18,606 bases of DNA, taken from positions 1-18,606 of the forward strand of contig JBMOLL010000025.1 of the NCBI GenBank assembly GCA_049325415.1. Direction: 5' to 3'. Every line of letters starts with the position of its first letter. Within the stretch, counting starts at the first letter, position 1. The stretch is from JBMOLL01 sp049325415. Lineage in GTDB: Bacteria > Bacteroidota > Bacteroidia > Bacteroidales > GCA-2748055. The notes beneath the pieces were generated by a model, which saw only the letters and a program-made list of their open reading frames with translations, searched no databases and was not told the DNA's origin. A program made the translations under genes and the position numbers. Below are positions 1 to 8,100 of this stretch, piece by piece.

Positions 1-257
1 TCGTGATCGGCAAGGATGACCGGGATCCGATGATTGTTTTCAATCAGGGTGAGCGCCAGAAGGATCTCTCCGTTGGCATCCGGACTGGTATTGTTCAACA
101 CATGGTAGGCTTCGGCCAGAAGCTTCATTTTCTGACGCTCCTCTTCCTTCAGCTGATTGACCAGCCGGTTGGTGTAAAGAAGTGAGCCTGCGCCGATCAG
201 GATGGCGGAAAAAAGCAGGAAGTATTTCCAGCGCTGTTTCTTTTCGTAAATATTCAA
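1..257 (-). CDS. Sensor histidine kinase, N-terminal part only (cut by window edge)
   Basis: The reverse strand reads LNIYEKKQRWKYFLLFSAIL and continues without a stop to the window edge. This matches the N-terminus of a widespread Bacteroidota sensor histidine kinase family: a short cytoplasmic start (NIYEKKQRWK), one transmembrane helix (about residues 11-28), then a juxtamembrane charged helix (QLKEEERQKM). The kinase core lies outside the window, so the function rests on this N-terminal signature. No ATG exists in frame; the best start is TTG at 257-255, 37 bp after the stop of the upstream AsmA-like gene. CTG at 278-276 is an alternative. A Bacteroidota-type promoter lies just upstream, so it may be transcribed on its own. 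Start codon uncertain; family call fairly good. Confidence 0.72.
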   Translation of the reverse strand, partial: MNIYEKKQRWKYFLLFSAILIGAGSLLYTNRLVNQLKEEERQKMKLLAEAYHVLNNTSPDANGEILLALTLIENNHRIPVILADH

Positions 258-280
258 AGTCTGAATCGATTGCCGCAGTA

Positions 281-313
281 CAAAACTACGTTATTAGCGA
301 TCATTTTCATCAA
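281..313 (-). promoter_or_regulatory. Putative promoter of the truncated histidine kinase gene
   Basis: On the minus strand 288-281 reads TAGTTTTG, a perfect match to the Bacteroidota -7 consensus TAnnTTTG. A TTG at 313-311 lies 22 bp upstream and could be the -33 box; the spacing is slightly long. The promoter overlaps the last codons and stop (296-294) of the AsmA-like gene. The predicted transcript would begin about 10-20 bases before the TTG start. Sequence match only. Confidence 0.4.
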
Positions 314-2966
314 TAACGATTTTAAAATCGGGTTTATTCTCTTCCCCGGATTTCTTCTTCCTGTCTTTTCTCAAGCCGGTTTTAACACCTTCGTTTCGAA
401 GCGTATCAGACCGCTCTTCATTCTGGAATTCAAAGCGGAAAAGTGGCTGATTGCCGGCAGGAAGAGTGCTGCTCTTCTGCAGCGCCGAATCCTTTTTAAA
501 TAATCCCAGCTCTTCGTTGAACAGGACCTTCAGTTCCTGTTTTTCATTTTTCAGGTCCGAACGGATCTTTTCTGCAGCCTGCTCGCGATCGTATTCAACC
601 TTCATCCCGGGGCCATGATCGTAAATCTTCAGAAACAGGGTCCGCTGATCCCGTTCATCGGCTGCCGATTCAAATCCGAGCTCCCGGTCTTTTTTGGCCT
701 TATTATATAGAAGATCAGATAGTTTAAGTCTTACATGATATTCATAAAGGTTATCAAAATCATGTTCTCCGGATGCACTGAGATTAATCGCAGAGTTGGA
801 CACCATCATTTCAGGAATTATCACCTTTCCCCCCGTGATCACAATGTTGTTTTCCAGGCGGGCAAAGCGGATGTCCTTCAGTTCTTCAATATTAATAAAA
901 GACGATAAAGCGGAAAGCGGCTCGAAATCCACCAGTTCTCCGTCGGTGACCAGTACCGAACTTTCACACTGAAGCTGTGGGTACAGCATGGTAAAGGCAC
1001 TCGTGAGCGGAAATGTGAGATCGCCACTTCCGCTGATCTTTCCCATCAGATTCCTGTCGGTAATAAAATCCTGACCGAAATTTTCAAAGGAAAGAAACAT
1101 TTTCTGGATATTAATCCGGTCAAAGCCCGCCGACAGATTGAACAGGAAGGAATAATCCGGGAGCTGACCAAGGGCACATCTTCCGCTGATCATCCCGTTC
1201 ATGGTGTTCATGGTGAAGTGATCGATATTCAGGACCGAACCGGAATAACTGGCCGTACCCGATGCCGTTGTAGCAGTGATGTTCCTGTAATGCAGGGTGT
1301 CGGCGTCAAAGTAAATATGTGCAAGGATCTGTCGGGGCATATGAATTACCGAATCCTCATCATCCCCACGCGAACGGTAACTGTCAATAAGCTGGTCAAT
1401 ATCAAACACCTGTCCGCTAAGCTTTCCCTGAATGCTCAGGTTTTCGGTTTCCGTGGCCAGATATCCGGGCAGGTTTCCGGCTATTCCTTCAAAATGAAAA
1501 TCGGAAAGACCGGTCTTTCCCTTCAGATCAATATCAAGCTTTGAGCCATCAATTCGCAGGGTACCGTTGAGCCCTGTAAAAGGGGTCTCATACCAGGGAA
1601 AGGCAAAGGTTGCCTGATCCGTGTTTACTTCTCCCTGAAGATAAAATTCTCCGGGAGCCCCTCCGGAACCGGAAAATACCGCCGAAAAGCCCAGATCAAA
1701 ATTCAGCAGCCCGGAGCTGGATGTTACTGGCAGGTCGGGGTACCAGGCCGGAAGGTTTTCTGCCCGCAGGGCTCCGGCTACCTTGCCGTAAAGCTGATTT
1801 CTCCTGCCATAAATAAAGGTCATGTTACCACTGACCCTGTCTTTTGCAGAAGTAAATTCAAAGGTCTCTGCCGAAAAGGTAAGGGGTTCTCCGGGAAGTG
1901 ATTTATCATTGCTGATTCTGCCATTCAGACTGATATTTTCAATGGGGTACGGAGCCCCGGGAAAATCCACCATACCCCGGTGTAGCAGGATGCTGGCATC
2001 AATCTCCGGAAGAGACCCCGGAGCCATTAGCCCTTTAACCCTTGAATTCAGGGAAACAGAACCTCTGACAGCCACCTCTTTAAAGCGGGAAGTCACAGTG
2101 GAGGGCAGCAGCGGAATGATCTTCTGTAGTTCAATGTTTTCTGCCGATGGGGAAAGGTCAAGCTCAACCCCGCCTCCCCTGTGGATGATGAAGCTGCCAC
2201 TGGCATTCATCGTAATATCGTCCAGCCCGACAGATCCGGTGCGGATAAGAAACAGCGAGTCCGATACTGCCATCCCAATCCTGAACCGAAGCTCCTGATC
2301 CTTAAGATAGGTCGCCTCTCCGATGCTGAAACGGCGGATATCAAGCCTGGCCTGGGTGAGCAATTCATACTCCTTCTTGGAGAATTTCCCGTTGAGGGCC
2401 AGTTGTCCCACCGAACCCTCAAGCTCCGTACGATTGGTAAGGGAAAGATATCTGAAATCAAAATCTTTCAACTCCACCCGCTTAAGATCAATAAACAGGG
2501 GAGAACTTTCGGTTTCGGCCGACCCGTCTTTCAGGAAATGGAAGTTGCCCCTTCCCGAAAGATCACTGTAAAGATGAACCTTTCCGGATACCGCCTGGAT
2601 CCGCCCGATCTTGTATTCATTCTTGAGGAGATAAAGCGGATTGAACTGAAAATATACGGTTTTCGCATGAAAAAGCGTATCAGTATTTATAGCCGGAAAA
2701 TCCTGTTGAGAGAAATCACGGCCCGACCAGGCATTGACCTCTTCCAAAACGATGGACACATAAGGGAAGCGCTGGAAAAAAGACACTTCTATGTTTTCCA
2801 CCGTGATACGGGTGTCCAGGCTGGCGTTGATCTCCTTTAATGCATATTCCTTAACCTCATCTTCGTAAAATCTGACAAGAACCACACCTCCGATTGCCAG
2901 CACGAGAAAAAAAATCAGCAGAAGAGCGGCAGCATATTCCAGGTACTTCTTAATCTTTTTCAACAT
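294..2966 (-). CDS. AsmA-like inner-membrane/periplasmic protein
   Basis: An 890-residue protein with a positively charged N-terminus (MLKKIKKYLE), one transmembrane helix at about residues 11-31, and a long beta-rich periplasmic part. The N-terminal stretch with ENIEVSFFQRFPYVSIVLEE is characteristic of AsmA proteins in Bacteroidota. The second half (about 540-790, with ITGGKVIIPEMMVSNSAINL) resembles the AsmA-like C-terminal region. AsmA-family proteins are related to bridge-like lipid-transfer proteins and are linked to outer-membrane lipid homeostasis; the exact substrate here is unknown. The last 100 residues are strongly charged and look disordered. It lies 57 bp downstream of pepE on the same strand and may be cotranscribed. 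The ATG at 2966 directly precedes the membrane helix, so the start is well placed. Confidence 0.85.
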   Translation of the reverse strand: MLKKIKKYLEYAAALLLIFFLVLAIGGVVLVRFYEDEVKEYALKEINASLDTRITVENIEVSFFQRFPYVSIVLEEVNAWSGRDFSQQDFPAINTDTLFHAKTVYFQFNPLYLLKNEYKIGRIQAVSGKVHLYSDLSGRGNFHFLKDGSAETESSPLFIDLKRVELKDFDFRYLSLTNRTELEGSVGQLALNGKFSKKEYELLTQARLDIRRFSIGEATYLKDQELRFRIGMAVSDSLFLIRTGSVGLDDITMNASGSFIIHRGGGVELDLSPSAENIELQKIIPLLPSTVTSRFKEVAVRGSVSLNSRVKGLMAPGSLPEIDASILLHRGMVDFPGAPYPIENISLNGRISNDKSLPGEPLTFSAETFEFTSAKDRVSGNMTFIYGRRNQLYGKVAGALRAENLPAWYPDLPVTSSSGLLNFDLGFSAVFSGSGGAPGEFYLQGEVNTDQATFAFPWYETPFTGLNGTLRIDGSKLDIDLKGKTGLSDFHFEGIAGNLPGYLATETENLSIQGKLSGQVFDIDQLIDSYRSRGDDEDSVIHMPRQILAHIYFDADTLHYRNITATTASGTASYSGSVLNIDHFTMNTMNGMISGRCALGQLPDYSFLFNLSAGFDRINIQKMFLSFENFGQDFITDRNLMGKISGSGDLTFPLTSAFTMLYPQLQCESSVLVTDGELVDFEPLSALSSFINIEELKDIRFARLENNIVITGGKVIIPEMMVSNSAINLSASGEHDFDNLYEYHVRLKLSDLLYNKAKKDRELGFESAADERDQRTLFLKIYDHGPGMKVEYDREQAAEKIRSDLKNEKQELKVLFNEELGLFKKDSALQKSSTLPAGNQPLFRFEFQNEERSDTLRNEGVKTGLRKDRKKKSGEENKPDFKIVIDENDR

Positions 2967-3023
2967 ATAACCTAAATATATACAAAAACTTATATGATGA
3001 TGACTAAAGCTTTAAATGAATAC

Positions 3024-3734
3024 TTATCCGAGCAGGTATTTTGAGAAATCCTGGTGCTCATCGCGTTCTTCTGCCTCCTGTCCGAATTTGAAAATCCGGG
3101 CTTTCCGCTTTCCGATCAGGCGCATTACCCGGCCTTCAACACGCAGCATGGTTCCTTCCCGGAGACCAATGACCGTTATTTCCCGGTTGAGTTCAAGGAA
3201 TTCATTGATGCGGTCTTCACGGGTTTCTCCCGCATGACCGTCGGGATTACTGTCGAGATAGTGTGGATTGATCTGAAAAGGGACCAGGTTGAAAGCCCCG
3301 AAACCGTCCGGCTCAACAATCGGCATGTCATTGGTTGTGCGTATGCTTGGACAGGCCACATTGGATCCTGCACTCCATCCGATATAGGGAGTCCCGGAAA
3401 GGACTTTTTTCCTTACTGGCTCAATCAGACTCTTTTCCCGGATCAGGGAGATCAGACGGAAGGTGTTCCCGCCTCCGGTAACAATGACATCGGCTTCACC
3501 AATGGCGGCAACAGGATCGGAATGCTGGTGTATGGAGGTGATTTCCTGTCCGATGGAATGGAATCTATCACGAACCTTCAGGTAATAGGCGTCATAAGAT
3601 ATGCTTACTCCTGCATAGGGAATAAATACTGCTTTTAGTGCTTTCTCTCCGAGAAAGTTCCTGATCTCCGGCATGGGGTATTCAAGATAAGCCTCTCCGG
3701 CATTGGTTGAGTTGCTGATCAGTAGTAGTCTCAT
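3024..3734 (-). CDS. pepE: Peptidase E (alpha-aspartyl dipeptidase, S51 family)
   Basis: Predicted cytoplasmic serine dipeptidase of 236 residues that hydrolyses dipeptides with N-terminal aspartate; the Salmonella enzyme has about 229. The nucleophile motif GWSAGSN places Ser at 121, with Asp136 (TTNDMP) and His158 (INPHYLD). This is the Salmonella PepE Ser120/Asp135/His157 triad shifted by one residue. GGGNTF (87-92) is the other family signature. The frame stays open to a TTG at 3761, adding nine residues, but that TTG forms part of a perfect TAnnTTTG promoter box, so the ATG at 3734-3732 is the better start. It is the first gene of a possible pepE-asmA-kinase series. Confidence 0.93.
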   Translation of the reverse strand: MRLLLISNSTNAGEAYLEYPMPEIRNFLGEKALKAVFIPYAGVSISYDAYYLKVRDRFHSIGQEITSIHQHSDPVAAIGEADVIVTGGGNTFRLISLIREKSLIEPVRKKVLSGTPYIGWSAGSNVACPSIRTTNDMPIVEPDGFGAFNLVPFQINPHYLDSNPDGHAGETREDRINEFLELNREITVIGLREGTMLRVEGRVMRLIGKRKARIFKFGQEAEERDEHQDFSKYLLG

Positions 3735-3758
3735 TTGAATTCTTGTTGATTTTGCCTG

Positions 3759-3766
3759 CAAAGTTA
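3759..3766 (-). promoter_or_regulatory. -7 promoter element of pepE
   Basis: The minus strand reads TAACTTTG, a perfect TAnnTTTG match, 24 bp upstream of the pepE ATG. No TTTG-like -33 box is evident at the expected spacing. It decides the start choice for pepE because the alternative TTG codon lies inside this box. Confidence 0.5.
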
Positions 3767-4010
3767 ATACATTGACCGGACCTGTCCCGATCAGTTTTTA
3801 ACATCAGAAAGCTTGTCGTTTTCTAAACTAACGCACTGCCGGCCACACATAATCTGTCGGTGGAAAAAATATATCAACCTGCTTTCCCCGGAAAAAGGCT
3901 TTTACACCTCGTTATATCACTTCTTGCCGGAGAATTTTCCGACACGAAGCGGGCACCTGTCTGCGGAAGTAAAAACACATCACCTTACTCCGGGTAGAAG
4001 CCCCGCTCTG
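3767..4010. other. Intergenic stretch without a recognised gene
   Basis: About 245 bases between the pepE promoter and the terminator of the beta-barrel gene. The open frames here are short, lack similarity that I recognise and lack a credible start context. I see no tRNA, no long inverted repeat and no clear promoter. Confidence 0.5.
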
Positions 4011-4043
4011 AAAGAAAAGAAGCTGCCTTTTCGGGGCAGCTTC
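4011..4043 (-). terminator. Rho-independent terminator of the beta-barrel gene
   Basis: Arms GAAGCTGCC (4019-4027) and GGCAGCTTC (4035-4043) form a perfect 9-bp stem with a 7-base loop. On the minus strand it is followed by TTTTCTTT. It starts 23 bases after the stop codon of the gene at 4067-5059. Confidence 0.85.
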
Positions 4044-4066
4044 CTTTGCTAACCGGTTCTACCTTT

Positions 4067-5059
4067 TCAGAAATCAATAAGAGTAAGCCCGATGGTGAAA
4101 GGATAAAGCTCCGGGCCCATATTCTTTTCAAAAAGAGGAGTTAAGTAATAGGTGGCGTACAGATTCAAAGCACGGTACCCGATCCTGACTTCCGCTCCGT
4201 ATCTCAGGGGAGACAGGTTGTAATCACCCTTGGTGTTTTCTTTGGAACGCTCGCCATTGATGAGGTATTTGATTTTGGTTTTGGAAGAAAGCTTGATGCC
4301 GCCTGTCAGACCGCCTGAGATATGGATGTCCTTGCCCCCGACAGGGATATGGAATTCGAGGAACAGAGGCGCTTTCAGATAAAACATACCCAGCTTTGAC
4401 TTGGTGATGGCATCTGCATTATCGGGAATGTAATTGCCTATCACACCATTAACATCTTTGGCTATACTGTTTTGACCATCGAACACATAGTTCGTCCACT
4501 CTAGTCCGAGACCGGTAACCAGTCCGACTTTATCGGTTCCGAAACCGAAGCCATAATCGATGAAATTCCAGTTGAAATTCCAGGAAAGGCCGGTGTTCAG
4601 GTTCATATACTCACTGCCTGCAGGGAGAGCCATTTCGTAACCCGGCGAAAGATATCCGTTCAGACCCAGGTCGAAACCGGCATAATGCGGCTTGAATTTT
4701 TTCCTGTCCTTTTTTGCATCACCTTCATCATTGTCCGCTTCATCCTGATTTTCTTCCATATCGACAATATTGATGGTGGTTCCGTCTTCCCCTTCAACAA
4801 GGCTGAACCCCTGGCTTCCAAGTTTTACACGGGTGGTGTCGCCGTTTTCTTCAAAGATCAGAATTTCATTCTGTCCGAGGGATACACGTGTTTTTTCCGG
4901 CAGGGCAGGCATTTCCGGTACTTCAGGAACAGCACTGATTTCCGGCTCTTCAATGAATTCTTCATTCTCAGGAATGATAACCGTTCGGGAGGTGTCGGGC
5001 TGGGCATATATTGACATCGTTGTGGCAACAGCCAGCAGAAGGATTAAAATACGTTTCAT
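4067..5059 (-). CDS. Secreted outer-membrane beta-barrel protein (PorT-like), hypothetical
   Basis: A 330-residue protein with a clear signal peptide (MKRILILLLAVATTMSIYAQ, cleavage near residue 20). Residues 28-58 are rich in Glu and Pro, and residues 91-114 form an acidic linker. From about 125 on, alternating hydrophobic and aromatic strands rich in Gly and Tyr (FDLGLNGYLSPGYEM, YGAEVRIGYRALNLYATYYL) end in a C-terminal Phe, as expected for an outer-membrane barrel inserted by BAM. The barrel part resembles the PorT/outer-membrane beta-barrel families common in Bacteroidota. No enzymatic motif is visible. It has its own terminator, and a 7-bp inverted repeat (5080-5096) lies upstream of its start. 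Function unknown. Confidence 0.75.
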   Translation of the reverse strand: MKRILILLLAVATTMSIYAQPDTSRTVIIPENEEFIEEPEISAVPEVPEMPALPEKTRVSLGQNEILIFEENGDTTRVKLGSQGFSLVEGEDGTTINIVDMEENQDEADNDEGDAKKDRKKFKPHYAGFDLGLNGYLSPGYEMALPAGSEYMNLNTGLSWNFNWNFIDYGFGFGTDKVGLVTGLGLEWTNYVFDGQNSIAKDVNGVIGNYIPDNADAITKSKLGMFYLKAPLFLEFHIPVGGKDIHISGGLTGGIKLSSKTKIKYLINGERSKENTKGDYNLSPLRYGAEVRIGYRALNLYATYYLTPLFEKNMGPELYPFTIGLTLIDF

Positions 5060-5079
5060 GGTACTAACATTTATGAATT

Positions 5080-5096
5080 TGTCCGTATGACGGACA
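5080..5096. repeat. Inverted repeat in the leader of the beta-barrel gene
   Basis: TGTCCGT (5080-5086) and ACGGACA (5090-5096) form a perfect 7-bp dyad around a 3-base centre. It lies 21 bases upstream of the ATG at 5059 and 36 bases downstream of the stop of the large sensor gene. There is no T-run on the minus strand after it, so it is not a standard terminator for the sensor gene. An operator or a leader hairpin is possible. Confidence 0.45.
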
Positions 5097-5132
5097 GCCC
5101 TTCCGAAAAGTTACAGGACCAGAATTTTTTTT

Positions 5133-8100
5133 TCAGAAACGTATTCCAATTATGACAATGTCGTCGATCTGTTCAACATTCCCTTTCCAGGATTCAATGG
5201 TCTGGTTCAGCATTTTACCCTGGGAGATCATGTCCATATGATTGGATCCCTCCAGCAGGTCCTTAAACCTCCGGTACATGAATTTTTTGCCTTTGGGTCC
5301 GCCAAACTGATCGGCGTAACCGTCGGAGAACAGGTAAATTATATCGTCCTTCTCCAGACTGAGTTCATTGAGCGTGAAGGGAGGCATTTTCTCATGAATG
5401 GCAACCGGCATTTTATCCCCTTTTATTTCCGTAAGGACTCCTTTCCTGATCATGTAAAGCGGATTATTCCCGCCTGCAAAGCCGAGCGTCTTCCCTTCCC
5501 TGTCGAAACGCACCAGGGCAATGTCCATTCCGTCTTTGGCTTCCCCTTCTTTTCCCTGCTGGTTCAATGCACGTATAATGTCCTGCCGGAGGTGGTTGAG
5601 TACAGCATCGGGAGCAATGGCGCCTGCCTTGCTGATAATCTCGTTCAGGTAGGCCAGTCCGAGCATACTCATGAAGGCTCCCGGAATGCCATGACCCGTG
5701 CAGTCGGCTGCTGCCGCATAAATGTATCCGTCCTTTTCCGCTACCCAGAAAAAGTCACCGCTCACGATATCGCGGGGTTTGAAAAGAATAAAGTGTTCGG
5801 GCAGTATATCCTTTAGCAGGCTGTCGGAAGGAAGCAGGGAACGCTGGATCCTTTCTGCATAGTGGATGGAATCCATGATCTCCTTCTGCTGAACGGCGAT
5901 CTGGTCACGTTGCTCGGTGGCAAGATCACGCTGGGCCTCGATTTCGGCATTGGCCTCTTCCAACTCGTGGGTCCTTTCCTTCACCAGTTGTTCAAGACGC
6001 CTCTTCTGGGCCTGAACAGCCCTCATCCGGATGGAATAGGTGCTGTAAATCAGCAAAAAGAGCACCAGGATCACCGTTCCACGGAATACCCAGGTGTTGT
6101 ACCAGGCTTTTCGGATCGTGAACTCAAACTGCTCGGCATAGCCCCAGATATTGTTTTTTCCTTTGGCTTTGTAGATAAACTGGTATTTACCTGCCGGAAG
6201 ATTGGTATAATAGGCCTTGAATTCCTTTCCGCGATGGTAGGAGGAATAGTTATTGCCCGAGCCCCTCAGATAGAATTCATACTCTACCGATTCTTCATCG
6301 GAGAAGGAAAGGGCCGTGATCTCAAAAACAAAATTATTCTCGTTATGACGGAAGCTTCTGCCGGTCTCTATCCTTATGGGCTCCCCGTTAAGCAGGATCC
6401 TTTCGATGTAACAAACAGGGGAATAATTCATGGTTGACTTGGCCCGGATGTTGAAATTCGAAAGCCCGTGATACGTACCGACCCAGAGCAGATCGTTATG
6501 GTCCAGGAACAAACCTCCGGCAGTGATTTCATCACCACTCAGACCGTCCTTCGTATCAATAGTGAATTCCGTTTTATCCGTATTCAGATTATAGTAACTG
6601 AAACCTTTGTTGGTTCCCAGCCAGAGATAATTCCTGTTTTTGGCAGGCTGGATGGCTTTGATCACGATACTGCGATCGAGAGGATGAATTTCCATCTGAT
6701 CAAAGCGGCCGTTGCGCACAATCCCCAGTCCGCAATCGGTCCCGATAAACAGGTCTTCCTCTCCGGCATACAACGACCATACATTGCAGGACACAGGCGA
6801 GAGCAATTCAAAACCACCGCCGTTAAAACGGACTATGCCCGAACTGTTTCCGCCAAGAATTTGACCTTCGTACTCAATAAGCTGAAAGATATTGGAGGTA
6901 TAACGGTTCTTCAGGGCAATGGGCTGACTGAAGAAATCTTTACAGTAGTAAATAATCCCGTTGATCCCGGTGAGCAGGAAAATCTCCCCTTTGGTTGAAA
7001 CGTAAAGGTTTTCAAGGCTCAGGGTCAGCTGGTTAAATATCGACTGACGCAGGATCTTCAAATTCTCATTGTTAATTTCATAAAGACCCTCCGTGTTGGC
7101 TACCAGGATGTTCCCGTTAGGAAGCATGCGGCCGATAAACTGTTTGTTCTTGCTGCCGAAAAGTGGAGTCAACGACTTCAGGTCCTCCTTGAAATAGAAA
7201 ATACCGTTGTTGGAAGTGATCCAGATCCGTTCCTGCTGATCCTGAAATACGGAATAGATATAACTGTTTATGGTGTTGGGATAGAAATTCCGGAGACCCT
7301 TGCGGCTGGTCAGGCGTTGCAGCCCCCCGGAAAAACCGATCCAGATATTGTCTTCCTGGTCAATCAGGAACGACAGGATCTTGTTGTTCTTTATCCCGAT
7401 CTCCTGCTCGTAGACTATCGGTTCCTGATCGGTGGATGTGATCTGCAGTATGCGTGAATCGGAGATCAGCCATACGGAACCAAAACGGTTGGTGGTAATG
7501 TCGGTAATAATATTAACCGGGAAATGAAGGCGCTGGTTCAGGCTGCTTAATGGCATATCGCTGCCTTTTTTCCGTAGTTCCTCCAGGTCGGAAATGTATA
7601 AACCGCTTTTAGTGGCCATCCAGATGCTGTCGTTCACATCGATATAAAGGGAGAAACAATCCTTATCGCTGAGCCGGATCAGAACTTCCCCGTCAGGATC
7701 AAACTCAAAAACTCCCTTCGCCGTGGCAAAACAGAGCTTCCTGCTTTTCGGATCCTGCGTAATGTTGTAAACCATGGTTGGCAGTTCGGTGAATTCCGAA
7801 TTCAGTGAACGGAGTTTGTTTTCTGCGGTGAGGCAATAGACCCCGTCATCCCCGATGAGCCATTTGTTGTTCTGCCTGTCAATAAAGATCTTTTTAAAGG
7901 AAACGCCCAGGAATTCCGTTCGCGTTACCGAATCATGCTCGAAAACCGCCAGACCGCTGGCCGTGGCAAAATAGATCAGCCCGCTGCTGTCCTGTCTGAC
8001 ATCTCTTACGGAATTGTCCTTCAGACCGTTTTTTTCATTAAACACCTTCATTTCCCTTCCGTTGTAACGCACAACCCCGGAATTCGTCCCGAACCAGAGA

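Noticed and set aside
3813..4052. A 79-codon plus-strand frame in the pepE/barrel intergenic region
   Set aside because: It runs through the terminator hairpin of the barrel gene, is low in recognisable content and has no promoter.
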